This document shows, piece by piece, positions 1 to 11,172 of a DNA stretch of 64,000 nt. Origin of the DNA: Marivita sp. GTDB lineage: Bacteria > Pseudomonadota > Alphaproteobacteria > Rhodobacterales > Rhodobacteraceae. How positions within the stretch are numbered: position 1 is the first letter of the stretch; each line of letters starts with the position of its first letter. The DNA lies in contig NZ_JALEGT010000067.1 of assembly GCF_022763305.1 (NCBI RefSeq), forward strand, positions 29,905 to 93,904, given 5' to 3'. The notes under the pieces are model-generated. The model saw only the letters and a program-made list of their open reading frames with translations, ran no database searches and had not been told where the DNA came from. The position numbers were made by a program, and so were the translations under genes.

Positions 1-323
1 TGCTCGGGGTGCTGCTGAACCTGCCGCTCGCCGCCTATCAGTGGGTGCTGATCAGCCTTGCCGTGGGCACTCCTGCACTGAGCGTGATCGGCACCTTTGG
101 CGCGGCACTCACCGTGGGTCTGAAGCGCGGCGGGCTGCTGATGTCGCTCCTCGTGCTGCCGCTCTATGTGCCGACGCTCATTTTCGGCGCCGAGGTAGCG
201 CGGCGTGGGGCCGAAGGGCTTACGGTGCAGACGCCGCTGATGCTTCTGGCGGGGATCAGCTTTGGCGTAATGGCGCTTTTGCCCTTTGCCAGTGCGGCGG
301 TTCTGCGGATCAATCTGCGATAA
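1..323 (+). CDS. ccmB: Heme exporter permease CcmB, C-terminal part (5' end outside window)
   Basis: The open frame runs in from the window edge in the frame starting at base 3 and gives about 106 residues before the stop. It is almost entirely hydrophobic, with three or more membrane segments, and is followed directly by ccmC, ccmD and ccmG, which is the conserved ccmABCDG order. CcmB is the membrane subunit of the CcmAB ABC complex that releases holo-CcmE during cytochrome c maturation at the inner membrane. The identification rests on hydrophobicity plus operon position. The GTG at 9 is an internal codon, not the start. Confidence 0.85.
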   Translation, partial: LGVLLNLPLAAYQWVLISLAVGTPALSVIGTFGAALTVGLKRGGLLMSLLVLPLYVPTLIFGAEVARRGAEGLTVQTPLMLLAGISFGVMALLPFASAAVLRINLR

Positions 324-381
324 CGCGTCCCATGCGGTTTTTTGAATTGAAGGCCGCCGCAAAACCGCCTACCTGACTGTC

Positions 382-1110
382 ATGTCTTTGTGGGAATACG
401 CAAATCCGGTGAAGTTCATCCGCACCACCGACAAGGTGTTGCCGTGGGTCTGGACTCTTGCGCTCGGATGTCTGTGCACCGGCCTGATCTGGGGATTCTT
501 CTTCACTCCGGACGATTTTCGCATGGGATCGACGGTCAAGATCATCTACATCCACGTGCCCTCGGCGCTGATGGCGATCAATGCCTGGTTGATGATGCTG
601 GTCGCGTCGCTCATCTGGATTGTGCGCCGCCACCACGTTTCGGCTCTGGCCGCCCGCGCTGCGGCGCCCGTGGGGGCTGTGATGACCGTGATTGCGCTGG
701 TCACGGGCGCGTTCTGGGGCCAGCCGATGTGGGGCACCTGGTGGGAATGGGACCCGCGCCTGACCTCCTTCCTGATCCTCTTCCTCTTCTATCTCGGCTA
801 TATGGCGCTTTGGGCGGCGATCGAGAACGATGATACGGCGGCGGACCTGACCTCGATCCTCTGCCTTGTGGGGTCGGTCTTCGCGATCCTCAGCCGCTAC
901 GCGGTGAACTTCTGGAATCAGGGCCTGCATCAGGGCGCGACCTTCTCGATGGACAAGGAAGAGAACATTGCCGACGTGTTCTGGTTTCCAGCCGTGATCA
1001 GCATGTTGGGCTTCGGCCTTCTGTTCGTGGCGCTGGTCTTCCTGCGCACCCAGACCGAAATCCGGGCCCGCCGCACGCGGGCGCTTCTGGCGCGGGACGG
1101 GCAGGCATGA
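382..1110 (+). CDS. ccmC: Cytochrome c maturation heme-handling protein CcmC
   Basis: A 242-aa polytopic membrane protein with the tryptophan-rich WWD motif WGTWWEWD at residues 117-124. This motif is the signature of the heme-handling protein family (CcmC/CcmF/CcsA). Conserved periplasmic-side histidines sit before it (H58) and after it (in the GLHQGATFS stretch); in the family these are the axial heme ligands. CcmC loads heme onto the chaperone CcmE. The gene starts 58 bases after ccmB, and its stop overlaps the ccmD start (ATGA), so the operon is translationally coupled. Confidence 0.97.
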   Translation: MSLWEYANPVKFIRTTDKVLPWVWTLALGCLCTGLIWGFFFTPDDFRMGSTVKIIYIHVPSALMAINAWLMMLVASLIWIVRRHHVSALAARAAAPVGAVMTVIALVTGAFWGQPMWGTWWEWDPRLTSFLILFLFYLGYMALWAAIENDDTAADLTSILCLVGSVFAILSRYAVNFWNQGLHQGATFSMDKEENIADVFWFPAVISMLGFGLLFVALVFLRTQTEIRARRTRALLARDGQA

Positions 1111-1259
1111 TGCCGGATCTCGGGAAATACGCGTTCGAGGTGTTGAGCTCTTACGCCGTGACCATTGTTCTGCTGGTCGGACTGGTTGCCGCCAGCCTGC
1201 GCCGCGCGCGTCAGGCGCGCCGTGCGCTGGACGATGTCGAACAGAGGCGCAAACCCTGA
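1107..1259 (+). CDS. ccmD: Heme exporter protein CcmD (50 aa)
   Basis: A 50-residue frame starting at ATG 1107, inside the ccmC stop (ATGA overlap), and ending in a TGATG overlap with ccmG at 1259. A second ATG at 1110 is possible. The protein has a short N-terminus containing LGKYAFEVLSSYAV, one membrane helix (about residues 16-30) and a very basic tail rich in RR/RQAR. This is the CcmD pattern: a tiny single-span protein with a positively charged cytoplasmic tail that helps CcmABC release holo-CcmE. The call rests on size, topology and position between ccmC and ccmG. Confidence 0.9.
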   Translation: MMPDLGKYAFEVLSSYAVTIVLLVGLVAASLRRARQARRALDDVEQRRKP

Positions 1260-1798
1260 TGGCCCGTGTCTCGCCCCTGATGATCCTGCCGCCGGTGATT
1301 TTTGGGGCCTTCGCGGTGCTCGCCTATGTCGGCATGTTCCGTGAAGACCCGCAGGGCTTGCCGTCCACACGCGTGGGTCAGCCTGCGCCGCCGATCACGG
1401 ACGTTCCGCTGGCGGGCTATCCGGCGTTTTCGCCCGAGATGCTGACCTCGGGCGAGGTGACTCTGGTGAACTTCTGGGCCAGCTGGTGTCCGCCGTGCCG
1501 GATCGAACACCCCAAACTTCTCGAAATGCAGGCCGAGGGCATGCAGATCGTCGGCGTCAATATCCGGGATCAGGAAGCCAACGCCAGAACGTATCTTGAA
1601 GAGGACGGCAATCCCTTTGCCGCCGTGCCGTTTGATCCTGCGGGGCGGACGTCAATTGACTGGGGTGTGACCGCGCCGCCGGAGACGTTCATCGTCGATG
1701 GAGATGGGGTTGTGCTGTTCCGGTTTGCCGGCCCGCTTGTCGGATCGGATTATGAACAGCGGTTTGTCCCAGCGCTGGAAAAAGCGCTGGCCGACTGA
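1259..1798 (+). CDS. ccmG: Periplasmic thioredoxin-like CcmG/DsbE
   Basis: A 179-aa membrane-anchored thioredoxin. An N-terminal hydrophobic anchor (about residues 7-27) precedes a thioredoxin fold with the redox motif WCPPC (C77, C80) in the context NFWASWCPPCRIEHP. The cis-proline loop (GVTAPPETFIVDGDG) follows, as expected for DsbE/CcmG. The family reduces apocytochrome c or CcmH so that heme can be attached in the periplasm. The start codon overlaps the ccmD stop, making this the last gene of the operon visible here. Confidence 0.95.
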   Translation: MARVSPLMILPPVIFGAFAVLAYVGMFREDPQGLPSTRVGQPAPPITDVPLAGYPAFSPEMLTSGEVTLVNFWASWCPPCRIEHPKLLEMQAEGMQIVGVNIRDQEANARTYLEEDGNPFAAVPFDPAGRTSIDWGVTAPPETFIVDGDGVVLFRFAGPLVGSDYEQRFVPALEKALAD

Positions 1799-1805
1799 CA
1801 TCCCT

Positions 1806-1907
1806 TCAGGGAATCAGGGCAGGTCCGGCGTCCGGGATACCTGCGAACACACTTGCACCTGCAATCAGAAGCAAGGCAGCGGTCTGGATGATCGTTAACA
1901 GCTTCAT
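1806..1907 (-). CDS. Possible 33-aa single-span or secreted small protein
   Basis: A short frame of 33 residues beginning MKLLTIIQTAALLLIAG. It looks like a signal peptide or single membrane helix followed by a short tail (GIPDAGPALIP). It lies on the minus strand between ccmG and the acnA terminator. There is no strong Shine-Dalgarno, only a GAG stretch about 10 bases upstream. I do not recognise a family. It is listed because the hydrophobic composition is unlike a random frame. It could equally be non-coding. Confidence 0.3.
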   Translation of the reverse strand: MKLLTIIQTAALLLIAGASVFAGIPDAGPALIP

Positions 1908-2120
1908 GGTCCAACTCGTCGGGTTATCGTGCCTGTGTGGCAGATAAGTGGGACATTCTTGGGGAATTTGTAGGGTCCAAGCTGTCACATGCGACAACTT
2001 GTGCCAAATTCTGAATATCTTTTTCATTTTTGTGCAGATTTTTGCCGAAGCTGCCCGGTTTCAAGGCAGGTCCGGGAATGCGCGGTGCGGCGTGCGCCGT
2101 GGACGGGTCCTGAAATGAAA

Positions 2121-2180
2121 ACAGGCGGGCCAAAGCCCGCCTGTCTGTTTGTGTGCTCTGTCTGCCCTCAGGCAGACAGA
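2121..2180 (-). terminator. Double hairpin downstream of acnA
   Basis: Two perfect 10-bp stems with 4-nt loops lie in tandem just after the acnA stop. The first is 2157-2166 with 2171-2180 (loop CTCA). The second is 2121-2130 with 2135-2144 (loop CAAA). On the minus strand the second stem is followed by a T-rich run (TTTCATTT), consistent with intrinsic termination or 3'-end protection of the acnA mRNA. Confidence 0.7.
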
Positions 2181-2184
2181 CGTC

Positions 2185-4974
<2,790 letters not shown>

Positions 4975-5188
4975 GACATGGCTCCTCAAAAGGGGAAAAG
5001 GGGTCTTTGCGCGCTCTTTGCCTGATGCCACAGAGTCGATCAAGGGGGGTGCGACGATTTTGGTATACTATTGTGCACAATTCTTTGGTGCCGCCCTGAT
5101 CGCAGCCTATCGCAAAACCTTGATTGGTTATTTCAACGCGCTGCCGCTAAGTACGGACAGGCAGAAACGAGCACGGGACACCAGTGGA

Positions 5189-5887
5189 ATGAAGAAGGTC
5201 ATGGCTTTGCTGACGGCGCTGATCGTCGGTGTGACGGCAACCGCCACTCGGGCGCAGGACACACCGGTTGTGGTCGAGCTGTTCACCTCGCAAGGCTGTT
5301 CGTCCTGTCCTCCCGCCGATGAGATGCTGGCCCGTCTTGGGGAACGCGACAACGTGATCGCGCTGGCGTTGCATGTCGATTACTGGGATTACATCGGCTG
5401 GAAGGATAAGTTCGCCCATGCCGCCTTCACCAAGCGCCAGAAGGGCTATGCCCGGTCATTCGGCAACCGGTCGATCTACACGCCGCAGATGGTCGTCAAC
5501 GGGGCAGCCGATGTGGTGGGCAACCGTCCCATGGATGTGAGCGACACGGTGCAGGCGCATTCCGCCAAAGGTCTGCCGGTGCGCCTGACGTTGAAACGCT
5601 CCGGCGACCGGTTGACCATTTCCGCTCCGGCCGCGTCGGGTCTGGCCGAGGCGGATGTGATCCTTATCCGCTACACCCCGTCTGCCAATGTGCAGATCCC
5701 GCGCGGTGAAAACGCCGGCAAGACCCTGAGCTACAGCCACATCGTCACGGAATGGTCCGACATCGGCGATTGGAACGGCCGCGCGCCGCTGTCCTCTTCG
5801 GTGCCCGTTTCGGGCAATGCGCCTATCGTGGTTCTGGTGCAGAAAAAGGACTACGGCCCCATCTTTGCAGCGGCGCGTTTGCGCTGA
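5189..5887 (+). CDS. DUF1223 thioredoxin-like secreted protein
   Basis: A 232-aa protein with a cleavable signal peptide (residues 1-22, ending TATRAQ), then a thioredoxin-like domain with a CSSC motif (C37, C40) in ELFTSQGCSSCPPADE. That is the signature of the DUF1223 family. The function is unknown; a periplasmic disulfide role is plausible but not demonstrated for the family. The start at 5189 gives a proper signal peptide, whereas the longer upstream frame has none. The last 37 bases overlap the 3' end of the convergent acyltransferase gene. Confidence 0.85.
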   Translation: MKKVMALLTALIVGVTATATRAQDTPVVVELFTSQGCSSCPPADEMLARLGERDNVIALALHVDYWDYIGWKDKFAHAAFTKRQKGYARSFGNRSIYTPQMVVNGAADVVGNRPMDVSDTVQAHSAKGLPVRLTLKRSGDRLTISAPAASGLAEADVILIRYTPSANVQIPRGENAGKTLSYSHIVTEWSDIGDWNGRAPLSSSVPVSGNAPIVVLVQKKDYGPIFAAARLR

Positions 5888-6777
5888 CGTTTGGGCTTCC
5901 ACCGGCGGTGAATCCAGAACCATTGCTCGGGATGCGCATGGACGCGCGCCTCGAGCCTGCGGGTTGCCTCGCGCATCATCTCGACCGGGTCCCCATGCGG
6001 GATCGGGGCCTCGAACACCGCCTCGAAGCTGATGCCATCTGCCTTGCGTATGCCGAAGAACGGAACCAGCAGCGCCCCTGTCTTGAGCGCGATGTCGGCG
6101 GCTGAGGTCAGGGTCGGGGCGGGTTGCCCCATGAAGTCGATGGGTTCGCCTGCGCTGTCATAGACATCGAACAAGAGAACCCCCATGCCGCCCTCGCGGA
6201 TGTGCTTGATCAGCCCCATCGTGCCGCGCCGACCCTGTTCGAAGACCGGGTCTGACAGGGCATGCATGTTGGCGGCGTAATGCGCGTTGAAATAGGGGTT
6301 GGACATCGGACGATAGAGCCCGCCGATCCGGTATCCCCGTGCCACCAGCGCCGCGCGCGGCGCTTCGAAATTGCCGAAATGCCCGGTGACGAACAGCACC
6401 GGACGCCCCTCGGCGCGGGCCTGTTCCACCTCGGCCAGCCCTTCACCGCTGATTTCCGCCTTCGCCATCCGGCGCATCAGGCCTTTGACGTCGTAATTGT
6501 CGATCATCGTGCGCCCGGCATTGTCGGCCACCAGATCGGCCAGACGGCGGCGGTCAAGCACGCCCATCTCGGGCCAGACATGGGCGAGATTGTCCATCGC
6601 ACGGTCGCGGTAGCCCGCAAGCGGGGCCACCACATGGCGGATGAGCCGCCCCATCAACCACAGCCGGGCACGGAGCGGCAGGCGCAGCGCGCACCAGATC
6701 GCCGCGCGCAGCACGCGATCCGTGGCCCAGTCCTCCCAGCCGCCGGGGGTGTGTTTGCGCTTCTTCGTCTTGGCCAA
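5851..6777 (-). CDS. LpxL/HtrB-family lysophospholipid or lipid A acyltransferase
   Basis: A 308-aa protein of the bacterial lipid A acyltransferase family. The catalytic H-x4-acid motif is seen as GHFGNFE (H133, E138). Further motifs include GGLYRPMSNPYF and RREGGMGVLLFDVYD-like stretches typical of LpxL/LpxM homologues. These enzymes add secondary acyl chains to Kdo2-lipid IVA at the inner membrane. Which lpx position it serves cannot be told from sequence alone. The 3' end overlaps the convergent DUF1223 gene by 37 bases, and the 5' end faces the palindrome cluster at 6806-6872. Confidence 0.85.
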   Translation of the reverse strand: MAKTKKRKHTPGGWEDWATDRVLRAAIWCALRLPLRARLWLMGRLIRHVVAPLAGYRDRAMDNLAHVWPEMGVLDRRRLADLVADNAGRTMIDNYDVKGLMRRMAKAEISGEGLAEVEQARAEGRPVLFVTGHFGNFEAPRAALVARGYRIGGLYRPMSNPYFNAHYAANMHALSDPVFEQGRRGTMGLIKHIREGGMGVLLFDVYDSAGEPIDFMGQPAPTLTSAADIALKTGALLVPFFGIRKADGISFEAVFEAPIPHGDPVEMMREATRRLEARVHAHPEQWFWIHRRWKPKRQRKRAAAKMGP

Positions 6778-6805
6778 AAGGAAAACCTGTTCTGGTGTCG
6801 GCGGG

Positions 6806-6872
6806 AAGCGCCTTCGAAGGCGCTTGATACGCGATTTGCAAATCGCGTGTCAAAGCCCGTTGCAACGGGCTT
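6806..6872. repeat. Cluster of three consecutive 20-bp perfect palindromes
   Basis: Three different perfect 20-bp palindromes sit almost head to tail: 6806-6825 (core TTCGAA), 6829-6848 (core TTGCAA) and 6853-6872 (core TTGCAA). Start-to-start spacing is 23-24 bp. They lie in the 197-bp region between the divergently transcribed acyltransferase and SDR genes. No T-tract follows. Palindromes of the same style occur at 27837-27879 and 34489-34552. Confidence 0.85.
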
Positions 6873-6974
6873 GCCCCCCGTGCCATGCCCGACCTTGTTT
6901 TTCCCGTTCGAAACACTTCTGTAAGGATCGCAAGGCATCACCACCTGTGACTTTAAGGGGAAGAGGGAGCGCAC

Positions 6975-7742
6975 ATGATCATCACCGAAAACACCGTCGC
7001 CATCGTATCGGGCGGCGCATCCGGCCTCGGGGCCGCCGCCGCAACCGCTCTGGCCGACGCCGGGGCAAAGGTTGTTCTTCTCGACATGAACGAGGCGGCT
7101 GGCACCGCGCAGGCCGAAGCTCTGGGGGGCACCTTCGTCAAGACCGATGTCAGCGACCCCGCCAGCGTCGCCGCCGCCATGGAGGCTGTCAAAACCACCT
7201 ATGGCGCCGCCCATATCGCGGTGAACTGTGCAGGCATTGCGCCTGCCGCCAAGACCGTGTCGAAAGCCGCAGCACATGACCCGAAGCCCTTTATCGCCAC
7301 GATCAATGTCAACCTGATCGGCACCTTCAACGTGGCCTCGCAAGCAGCGGCGCTGATGGCCGCGAACGACCGCCTGGATGCGGACGGGGCGCGCGGTGTC
7401 ATCGTCAACACCGCCTCTGTCGCGGCCTTTGAAGGGCAGGTGGGGCAGGTGGCCTATGCGGCCTCCAAGGGCGGGGTGGTCGGCATGACCCTGCCGATGG
7501 CGCGCGATCTGGCGCAACTGGGCATCCGCGTCTGCGCTATCGCGCCGGGGCTCTTCAAGACACCCATGCTCGAAGGCTTGCCGCAGGAGGTGCAGGACAG
7601 CCTTGGCGCGCAGGTGCCGAATCCCTCGCGTCTGGGTCGTCCAAGCGAATACGCGGCTTTGGTGCGCCATATCGTCGAGAACCCGATGCTCAACGGCGAA
7701 GTGATCCGCTTGGATGGTGCCATCCGCATGGCCCCGCGCTAA
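6975..7742 (+). CDS. SDR oxidoreductase, 3-hydroxyacyl-CoA dehydrogenase type II (HSD10)-like
   Basis: A 255-aa classical short-chain dehydrogenase. The nucleotide-binding glycine motif is GGASGLG (13-19). The catalytic residues are S148, Y161 and K165 (YAASK), and the PG motif follows ([12 protein letters not shown]). The FKTPML stretch and the overall length resemble the 17-beta-HSD10/3-hydroxy-2-methylbutyryl-CoA dehydrogenase group, which acts in fatty acid or branched-chain amino acid oxidation with NAD. The exact substrate cannot be read from sequence. A Shine-Dalgarno-like AAGAGGGAG precedes the ATG. The CbiX-like gene follows after 30 bases, so co-transcription is likely. Confidence 0.9.
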   Translation: MIITENTVAIVSGGASGLGAAAATALADAGAKVVLLDMNEAAGTAQAEALGGTFVKTDVSDPASVAAAMEAVKTTYGAAHIAVNCAGIAPAAKTVSKAAAHDPKPFIATINVNLIGTFNVASQAAALMAANDRLDADGARGVIVNTASVAAFEGQVGQVAYAASKGGVVGMTLPMARDLAQLGIRVCAIAPGLFKTPMLEGLPQEVQDSLGAQVPNPSRLGRPSEYAALVRHIVENPMLNGEVIRLDGAIRMAPR

Positions 7743-7772
7743 GTCTCGTCAGGAGCAACCCCGGAGACGTTC

Positions 7773-8474
7773 ATGACCTTCGATGCCCTGATCGTCAGCC
7801 ACGGCCAGCCCTCGGACCCGGATGTGGGCGAGGCGGAAATCGCAACGCTTGCGGCGGCCGTTGCGGCGCATCTGCCCGAGGCGCGGGTGGAAGGCGTGAC
7901 GCTGGCCGCCGAGGGCCGGATCGAGGCGCTGTCGGCAGACCGCCCCGGGGCGCTGATCTATCCGATGTTCATGGCCGATGGCTGGTTCACGCAGGTGCAA
8001 CTGCCCAAGCGGCTGGCGGATGGCGTGGGGCCGCAACTGGTCAGCTTTGGTCTGGACTGCACCCTGCCGATGCTCGCTGCGAACTGGCTGCGGCGGGTCT
8101 GTACGGATCACGGGTTCGAGCCGTACGGAACCGACCTCGTCATCGCAGGCCACGGCTCGGGCAAATCCCGGCGCGTGTCCGAGGCCACCCGCGCCTTTGC
8201 CGACCGCGTGGCCAAGGATTTCGGGCCAAGGTCCGTCCGCTGCGGCTTTGTCGAGGAAGAGCCTTCCCTGACCAACGCGCTGTCCGGTCTGGGGGCAAAC
8301 GCCATCTGCCTGCCGTTCTTCGCCGCCAAGCGCGGCCACGTGCTCGACGATCTGCCCGAGGCGGTCGCGGCATCGGGGTTCGAGGGTGTCGTCCTTGATC
8401 CCATCGGCCTGCACCCGGACGTGCCCAAGATGATCGCGGATGCGCTGCGCTGGCGGGCTTCACTCAAGGCGTAA
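7773..8474 (+). CDS. CbiX/SirB-type sirohydrochlorin chelatase-like protein
   Basis: A 233-aa protein of the class II chelatase (CbiX/SirB) superfamily. It is built from two half-repeats, each with a strand ending in a metal-binding His-Gly: IVSHGQ (H10) and IAGHGSGKS (H127). The family inserts Fe2+ or Co2+ into sirohydrochlorin for siroheme or cobalamin synthesis. This two-domain form is common in Rhodobacteraceae, and its metal has not been defined from sequence. It is not next to other cob genes here. Confidence 0.75.
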   Translation: MTFDALIVSHGQPSDPDVGEAEIATLAAAVAAHLPEARVEGVTLAAEGRIEALSADRPGALIYPMFMADGWFTQVQLPKRLADGVGPQLVSFGLDCTLPMLAANWLRRVCTDHGFEPYGTDLVIAGHGSGKSRRVSEATRAFADRVAKDFGPRSVRCGFVEEEPSLTNALSGLGANAICLPFFAAKRGHVLDDLPEAVAASGFEGVVLDPIGLHPDVPKMIADALRWRASLKA

Positions 8475-8601
8475 GTCGATATCCCTGGCCGGTGATGCGC
8501 CAGAAGTCGCCCAAATCGCGATGCTGTGCAGCAAGGATTTGACTGAAGTCACCTGCGCGCGCACTCTGGATCATCTTTCCAGATCGATCAGGAGGCCGGA
8601 C

Positions 8602-9189
8602 ATGGCTAAACCCTGGTGGCGGAGGGCGTTGGACTCGGGGTACTACGAACGACGAGGCCATACCGCCGAGTACCCTTGGGCAGAAGGGTTTGTTCCTGCG
8701 GCTTCGACCAACTTCACGGTATCGAACAGAACCGCTGCCGACATCGACCGGATTGTCATACACATCACCGGTGGCCCGAATATCTCGAGCGCGATCAGCA
8801 CCTTTGCAACCGACAGAAACGCGAACAGGACCTCGAGCCATTATGTCGTCGGGCAGGAAGGCGAGATCTTTCAGATGGTGCGGGAGAAGGACCGCGCTCA
8901 CCATGCCGGGTCCAGTGCGAACGAACGCAGCATCGGGATCGAACACGGTGCCAGCAATCGAAGTGGAGAAAGCCCGACAGATGTCCAGTACTGCTCGTCA
9001 GCGGTTCTCGTTCGCTATCTCTGCCACAAATACTCTGTCCCCATAGATCGCACGCATATCCTCGGCCATCAGGAGATCGCGACCACCAATCACAATTGTC
9101 CCGGACCGAACTGGGATTGGCCCGGATACATGCAGAAAATCCATCTGAGCCACATGTTCATGACCATGCCTCTGCCGCTTCATATCTGA
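8602..9189 (+). CDS. N-acetylmuramoyl-L-alanine amidase (amidase_2 / T7-lysozyme-like), no signal peptide
   Basis: A 195-aa zinc amidase. The fold signature is visible: H54 (RIVIHITGG), Y81 (SHYVVGQEGEIFQMV), H156 (HILGHQE) and C166 in HNCPGPNWDW. A Cys at the last zinc position is as in T7 lysozyme and PGRPs rather than the Asp of AmpD. The ATG at 8602 has a perfect AGGAGG at 8590-8595. There is no signal peptide or transmembrane segment, so the enzyme would be cytoplasmic unless released by lysis or special export. Base composition is lower in GC than its neighbours. It stands alone next to a tRNA, which suggests acquisition by transfer; no phage genes accompany it. Confidence 0.88.
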   Translation: MAKPWWRRALDSGYYERRGHTAEYPWAEGFVPAASTNFTVSNRTAADIDRIVIHITGGPNISSAISTFATDRNANRTSSHYVVGQEGEIFQMVREKDRAHHAGSSANERSIGIEHGASNRSGESPTDVQYCSSAVLVRYLCHKYSVPIDRTHILGHQEIATTNHNCPGPNWDWPGYMQKIHLSHMFMTMPLPLHI

Positions 9190-9252
9190 ACCGGCCAGAA
9201 CGCGGCGTGTCGTGGCGGCACCCGCATCTGGACTGGTGGTGTGTGACGAGAA

Positions 9253-9329
9253 TGGTAGGCCCGGCAGGACTTGAACCCGCAACCAAAGCGTTATGAGCGC
9301 TCTGCTCTAACCAATTGAGCTACAGGCCC
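9253..9329 (-). tRNA. tRNA with CAU anticodon, probably tRNA-Ile2 (lysidine type)
   Basis: A 77-nt cloverleaf including an encoded CCA. The acceptor GGGCCTG pairs with CGGGCCT, the D arm is TAGCTCAATTGGTTAGAGC, the anticodon stem is GAGCG/CGCTT with loop CTCATAA, and the T arm is GCGGGTTCAAGTCCTGC. The CAU anticodon can be Met or Ile2. The GGGCC acceptor resembles alphaproteobacterial tRNA-Ile2(k2C AU) more than elongator Met (usually GGCGG), but this is a judgement from memory. Confidence 0.85.
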
Positions 9330-9443
9330 GCCATGTGTGTTTCTGTAGCAGACAACCGGGGCGCGTCAAGAGGCGCGGCACAGGGATGATGGACTCGTGT
9401 TCGTCGCTGCGCTAAGGCACGCGCGACCTTCGGAGGGTGCAGC

Positions 9444-10490
9444 ATGACAGACGGCAAGAACGGCATCACCTACGCGGATGCGGGTGTGGATATCGACGCG
9501 GGCAACGCGCTGGTGGAGCGGATCAAACCCGCGGCCAAGCGCACGGCGCGGCCCGGTGTGATGTCCGGGCTGGGCGGCTTTGGCGCGCTGTTCGATCTCA
9601 AGGGTGCAGGCTTTACCGATCCGGTGCTGGTGGCCGCGACCGATGGCGTGGGCACGAAGCTGCGGATTGCGATTGATACGGGCCATGTGGATGGCGTGGG
9701 CATCGACCTTGTGGCGATGTGTGTGAATGATCTGGTCTGCCAGGGCGCTGAGCCGCTGTTTTTCCTCGATTATTTCGCGACAGGCAAGCTCGATACCGAC
9801 ACGGCGGCACGGGTGATCGAAGGTATTGCCGAAGGATGCGCGCGGTCGGGCTGTGCGCTGATCGGTGGCGAAACGGCCGAGATGCCGGGAATGTATCCGG
9901 CCGGCGATTTCGACCTTGCTGGCTTTGCCGTGGGCGCGATGGAGCGGGGTACGGACCTTCCGTCGGGGGTGGCGACGGGCGACGTGCTGCTGGGTCTGGC
10001 TTCGGACGGTGTGCATTCCAACGGATACAGCCTTGTGCGTAAGTTGGTGGAGGTGTCCGGCCTTGGTTGGGAGGCGGACTGCCCCTGGGCCGACGGATCG
10101 CTGGGCGAGGTGCTGCTGACGCCGACGCGGCTTTACGTGACACAGGCGCTGGCGGCGGTGAAGGCGGGCGGCGTGCATGCGCTGGCGCATATCACCGGCG
10201 GTGGCCTGACCGAGAACCTGCCACGCGTGCTGCCCGAAGACATGGGTGCCGAGATTGACCTTTCCGCATGGGACCTGCCGCCGGTGTTCAAATGGCTGGC
10301 GGCAACCGGCGGAATGGCCGAGGCGGAACTGCTCAAGACCTTCAACTGCGGCATCGGCATGATCGTCGTCGTCGCTGCAGACCGCGCCGACGCGCTGACA
10401 GCGGTTCTGGAGGAGGCGGGCGAGACCGTGTCGCGGATCGGCTCTGTGACCGGCACGCCGGGTGTGGCTTACACAGGCACGTTGCTTTGA
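9444..10490 (+). CDS. purM: Phosphoribosylformylglycinamidine cyclo-ligase (AIR synthetase)
   Basis: A 348-aa PurM. The N-terminal [14 protein letters not shown], the ATP-binding [14 protein letters not shown] loop, [19 protein letters not shown], and [11 protein letters not shown] are all PurM hallmarks. The enzyme converts FGAM to AIR using ATP, the fifth step of de novo purine synthesis. The stop codon overlaps the purN start (TTGA), so PurM and PurN are translationally coupled. This is the classic purMN arrangement. Confidence 0.98.
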   Translation: MTDGKNGITYADAGVDIDAGNALVERIKPAAKRTARPGVMSGLGGFGALFDLKGAGFTDPVLVAATDGVGTKLRIAIDTGHVDGVGIDLVAMCVNDLVCQGAEPLFFLDYFATGKLDTDTAARVIEGIAEGCARSGCALIGGETAEMPGMYPAGDFDLAGFAVGAMERGTDLPSGVATGDVLLGLASDGVHSNGYSLVRKLVEVSGLGWEADCPWADGSLGEVLLTPTRLYVTQALAAVKAGGVHALAHITGGGLTENLPRVLPEDMGAEIDLSAWDLPPVFKWLAATGGMAEAELLKTFNCGIGMIVVVAADRADALTAVLEEAGETVSRIGSVTGTPGVAYTGTLL

Positions 10491-11080
10491 CGAAACGGGT
10501 TGCGATCCTGATTTCGGGTGGTGGCTCCAACATGGTGTCGCTGGTCGAGGACATGACCGGGGATCACCCGGCGCGGCCTGTGCTTGTGCTGTCCAACCGC
10601 GCCGATGCGGGTGGGTTGGAGAAGGCGCGGGCGCACGGCATCCCCACGGCAGTGGTGGACCATCGGCCGTTCGGATCAGACCGTCCGGCATTTGAGGACG
10701 CGCTGACCCATGTGCTGGATCAGGCTCGTCCCGACATCCTCTGCCTTGCCGGTTTCATGCGGGTGCTGACCGAAAGTTTCGTGACGCGCTGGCAGGGCAA
10801 GATGCTCAACATCCACCCGTCGCTTCTGCCGAAGTACAAAGGGCTGCACACCCATCAGCGCGCCATCGATGCGGGCGATGCCGAGGCGGGCTGTTCCGTA
10901 CACGAGGTTACGGCAGAGCTGGACGGCGGTCAGGTGCTCGGGCAGGCCCGGGTGCCCATTGCACCCGAGGACAGCGCCGACACGCTGGCCGCCAAGGTGC
11001 TGGTGCAGGAACATATGCTTTACCCGTTGATCCTGCGCCGTTTTGCGGCCGGTGACCGGACCCGCATCGACCTGCCCTGA
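10487..11080 (+). CDS. purN: Phosphoribosylglycinamide formyltransferase
   Basis: A 197-aa PurN. The N-terminal [14 protein letters not shown] phosphate-binding loop, the [15 protein letters not shown] catalytic segment (N-H-D type active site) and [20 protein letters not shown] are characteristic. It transfers a formyl group from 10-formyl-THF to GAR. No ATG fits. The most economical start is TTG at 10487, which overlaps the purM TGA by four bases; a longer upstream frame would overlap purM by more than 200 bases and is rejected. Confidence 0.96.
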   Translation: MTKRVAILISGGGSNMVSLVEDMTGDHPARPVLVLSNRADAGGLEKARAHGIPTAVVDHRPFGSDRPAFEDALTHVLDQARPDILCLAGFMRVLTESFVTRWQGKMLNIHPSLLPKYKGLHTHQRAIDAGDAEAGCSVHEVTAELDGGQVLGQARVPIAPEDSADTLAAKVLVQEHMLYPLILRRFAAGDRTRIDLP

Positions 11081-11172
11081 CGGCAGAGGCGCCCCCGCTA
11101 GGCAAAGCCCGGCATTTGGGCTATACGCAAGTCGGGGTGCCGACAGAACAAGAAGAACGAACGACCCGAGAC

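Larger units (their letters stand above)
1799..2184. other. Intergenic region between convergent ccmG and acnA
   Basis: 386 bases without a confident gene. It holds the small minus-strand frame at 1806-1907 and two strong hairpins at 2121-2180 (listed separately as the acnA terminator). I see nothing else that I can support. Confidence 0.6.

Noticed and set aside
8602..9189. Prophage remnant
   Set aside because: Only the amidase is phage-like; no integrase, structural genes or att repeats were seen around the tRNA.
9253..9329. Elongator tRNA-Met
   Set aside because: The CAU anticodon permits it, but the acceptor and T-stem look more like alphaproteobacterial tRNA-Ile2; kept as an alternative in the feature.
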